Below are positions 20,913 to 22,033 of a stretch of 22,033 nucleotides of DNA, piece by piece. Where the stretch lies: positions 1 to 22,033 of the IMG/VR virus record IMGVR_UViG_3300042430_000819; one strand, written 5' to 3'. The notes below the pieces were generated by a model that had not been told where the DNA came from, did not search any database, and saw only the letters and a list, made by a program, of their open reading frames with translations. Source of the DNA: a virus. Position numbers and translations under genes: made by a program. Numbering within the stretch: the first letter of the stretch is position 1; every line of letters begins with the position of its first letter.

Positions 20913-22033
20913 TGAGAAAACTTAAACTATATAATAAATCTACTAATGGTTGGTTAGACACTTATCAATCAGGAGGACCAATTCTTGATAAAAAAGAAAA
21001 AACTAAACTTACAGAAGGTCAAGAAATAGCTTTTCAAAAATGGATGGATGAAAATAAGTATAAAGATAGTGATACTTATGATTATAGAAATCTTTGGAAA
21101 GAAGAAGGATTCAAAAATTTACAATTTCCTAATCTATCACCTTTAGAAAAAATAAAAGAAATTGAATCATCTAAAGATTTTGAACTAGACCAATTTTATA
21201 AAAAATATCCTCATGTAGCAGGAATGAGCCATTCTTTAAATGAAGTATCTAGAAATCCATATAGCGTTTTACCTAAAAAAAATTTAGATGCAGTAATTTC
21301 ATTAGAAAAAGCAAGAAGTTTAATGACTTATGATAAAAATGCTCCTAAACCTAATTACAGAATAACAAAAAAACAAAATCAGTTTTTTAAAAATATTAAA
21401 GATAATAGTGAAGAAACAGAAGATTATGCTGATGCTAATAAACAAATAAAAAGAGAAACAATAGCTTCACGATCTTTTGTAGGAGATGAAATGGGTAATG
21501 CTCCTTATACAAAAGCACAAAACAATTTTGTATACAAGTTAATTCAGTATGCTAAGAAAAAACCATACAGTTTACCAGATAAATTTAAAAAATTTGATGA
21601 AGGTGGTATGGTAGAAGAAAGTATGTTACAAGAACCACCTAGTGAAGAAGAATTTGTAAAAGTATATAATCCTAAAACAGGTAAAATAAATAAAGTACCT
21701 AAACATATTTTGCACAGACAAATTTTTAGAGAATCCTCTTTTAATCCAAAAGCTGTATCTAAAGCTAATGCTAGAGGTCTTGCTCAAATAAGAGATGATG
21801 CTTTTAAAGATGCTGTAAAAGCAGGTATAGTTAAAAAAACTGATGATTTATTTGACCCTAAAACAAATAAAAAAATTCAAGAGTATTATATGAATGATTT
21901 ATATAATGCTGATTTTATAAATAAACCTAATCAAGATCCACAAGTAAGAATAGCTAAAGCGTTAGTTGCTTATAATTTTGGTAGAACTAATTTATTTAAT
22001 CATTTAACTAAAATGAAATCAAAAGGTGTAGAT
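20912..22033 (+). CDS. Virion lytic transglycosylase (partial, 3' end outside window)
   Basis: The ATG at 20912-20914 overlaps the muzzle gene's TAA; 374 codons are visible with no stop, so the C-terminus lies beyond the window. The N-terminal 240 residues are charged and probably flexible or structural (QSGGPILDKKEKTKL; a stretch with KKFDEGGMVEESM around 227-239 resembles the linker text of large phage tail proteins). A lytic transglycosylase (SLT/lysozyme-fold) domain begins near residue 260: catalytic Glu274 in FRESSFNPKAVSKANARGLAQI and the second hallmark AYNFG (353-357, family pattern AYNxG). It should cleave peptidoglycan glycan strands, making a local hole for DNA entry as part of the ejected or tail-tip proteins. 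Being next to the muzzle gene and in its unit favours a virion role over a lysis endolysin. Confidence 0.85.
   Translation, partial: MRKLKLYNKSTNGWLDTYQSGGPILDKKEKTKLTEGQEIAFQKWMDENKYKDSDTYDYRNLWKEEGFKNLQFPNLSPLEKIKEIESSKDFELDQFYKKYPHVAGMSHSLNEVSRNPYSVLPKKNLDAVISLEKARSLMTYDKNAPKPNYRITKKQNQFFKNIKDNSEETEDYADANKQIKRETIASRSFVGDEMGNAPYTKAQNNFVYKLIQYAKKKPYSLPDKFKKFDEGGMVEESMLQEPPSEEEFVKVYNPKTGKINKVPKHILHRQIFRESSFNPKAVSKANARGLAQIRDDAFKDAVKAGIVKKTDDLFDPKTNKKIQEYYMNDLYNADFINKPNQDPQVRIAKALVAYNFGRTNLFNHLTKMKSKGVD

Noticed and set aside
1-22033. CRISPR array, insertion sequence or integrase
   Set aside because: No regularly spaced repeats beyond the two short tandem repeats, no terminal inverted repeats flanking a transposase, and no recombinase motifs in any product.
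1-22033. Alternative genetic code (TAG or TGA reassigned)
   Set aside because: All genes are full-length under the standard code, and TAG serves as a sensible stop at 225 (minus) and 11867.

Overview
The window is very AT-rich and almost fully coding, and looks like the late (packaging and structural) arm of a lytic tailed phage of the crAss-like order (Crassvirales). The evidence is the gene order (large terminase, portal, acidic scaffold candidate, major capsid protein, a run of small neck/ring proteins, a P22 gp4-like tail adaptor, a 1,327-residue tail stabilisation/muzzle protein, then a virion lytic transglycosylase) together with recognisable sequence character. A host in Bacteroidota is inferred from TAnnTTTG-type -7 promoter boxes, from A/T-rich start regions without Shine-Dalgarno sequences, and from the phage type. 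Of 22 complete genes read here, 20 end in TAA, 2 in TAG and none in TGA; nothing requires a recoded genetic code. No integrase, transposon, CRISPR array or tRNA gene was seen.

Layout. 1-224: the possible tail of a rightward gene, a weak hairpin, a 25-bp-period AT repeat, and a strong terminator for the leftward gene at 225-611 (128 aa, unknown). 612-1002: a 391-bp divergent intergenic region with runs of G, short direct repeats, potential RNA structure and a strong rightward terminator, but no convincing gene. 1003-1718: four tightly packed microproteins, three of them cysteine-rich; the first two are short and easily missed. 1747-3498: an HU/IHF-like mini-protein, a GroES-like co-chaperonin, an unknown protein, a Dps/ferritin-like protein and a terminase-small-subunit candidate. 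3498-5615 terminase; 5655-8090 portal; 8126-9232 scaffold candidate; 9343-10863 major capsid protein, bracketed by two intrinsic terminators. 11001-14634: unknown capsid/neck proteins, a ring-protein candidate and a probably abundant 477-aa structural protein, closed by a terminator. 14720-22033: a new transcription unit with neck/adaptor proteins, the muzzle protein and the start of a lytic transglycosylase cut off by the window edge.

How the genes fit together. Terminase and portal package DNA into a shell built by the capsid protein on a scaffold; a phage-encoded GroES relative may adapt the host chaperonin to fold capsid protein. The ring, adaptor and muzzle proteins build the neck and short tail, and the transglycosylase probably opens the peptidoglycan during DNA entry. 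Junctions of the TAATG type and overlaps of 14-23 bp suggest coupled translation. The units with their own promoter or terminator (terminase block, portal-scaffold, capsid, the block ending with the 477-aa protein, the tail block) suggest dosage is set by transcription; capsid protein and the 477-aa protein also share a codon usage different from their neighbours.

Most worth a second look: the structured 612-1002 region with its competing hairpins, the cysteine-rich microprotein cluster, the Dps-like protein that retains most ferroxidase positions, the promoter boxes placed almost on the start codon, and the capsid gene isolated between terminators.
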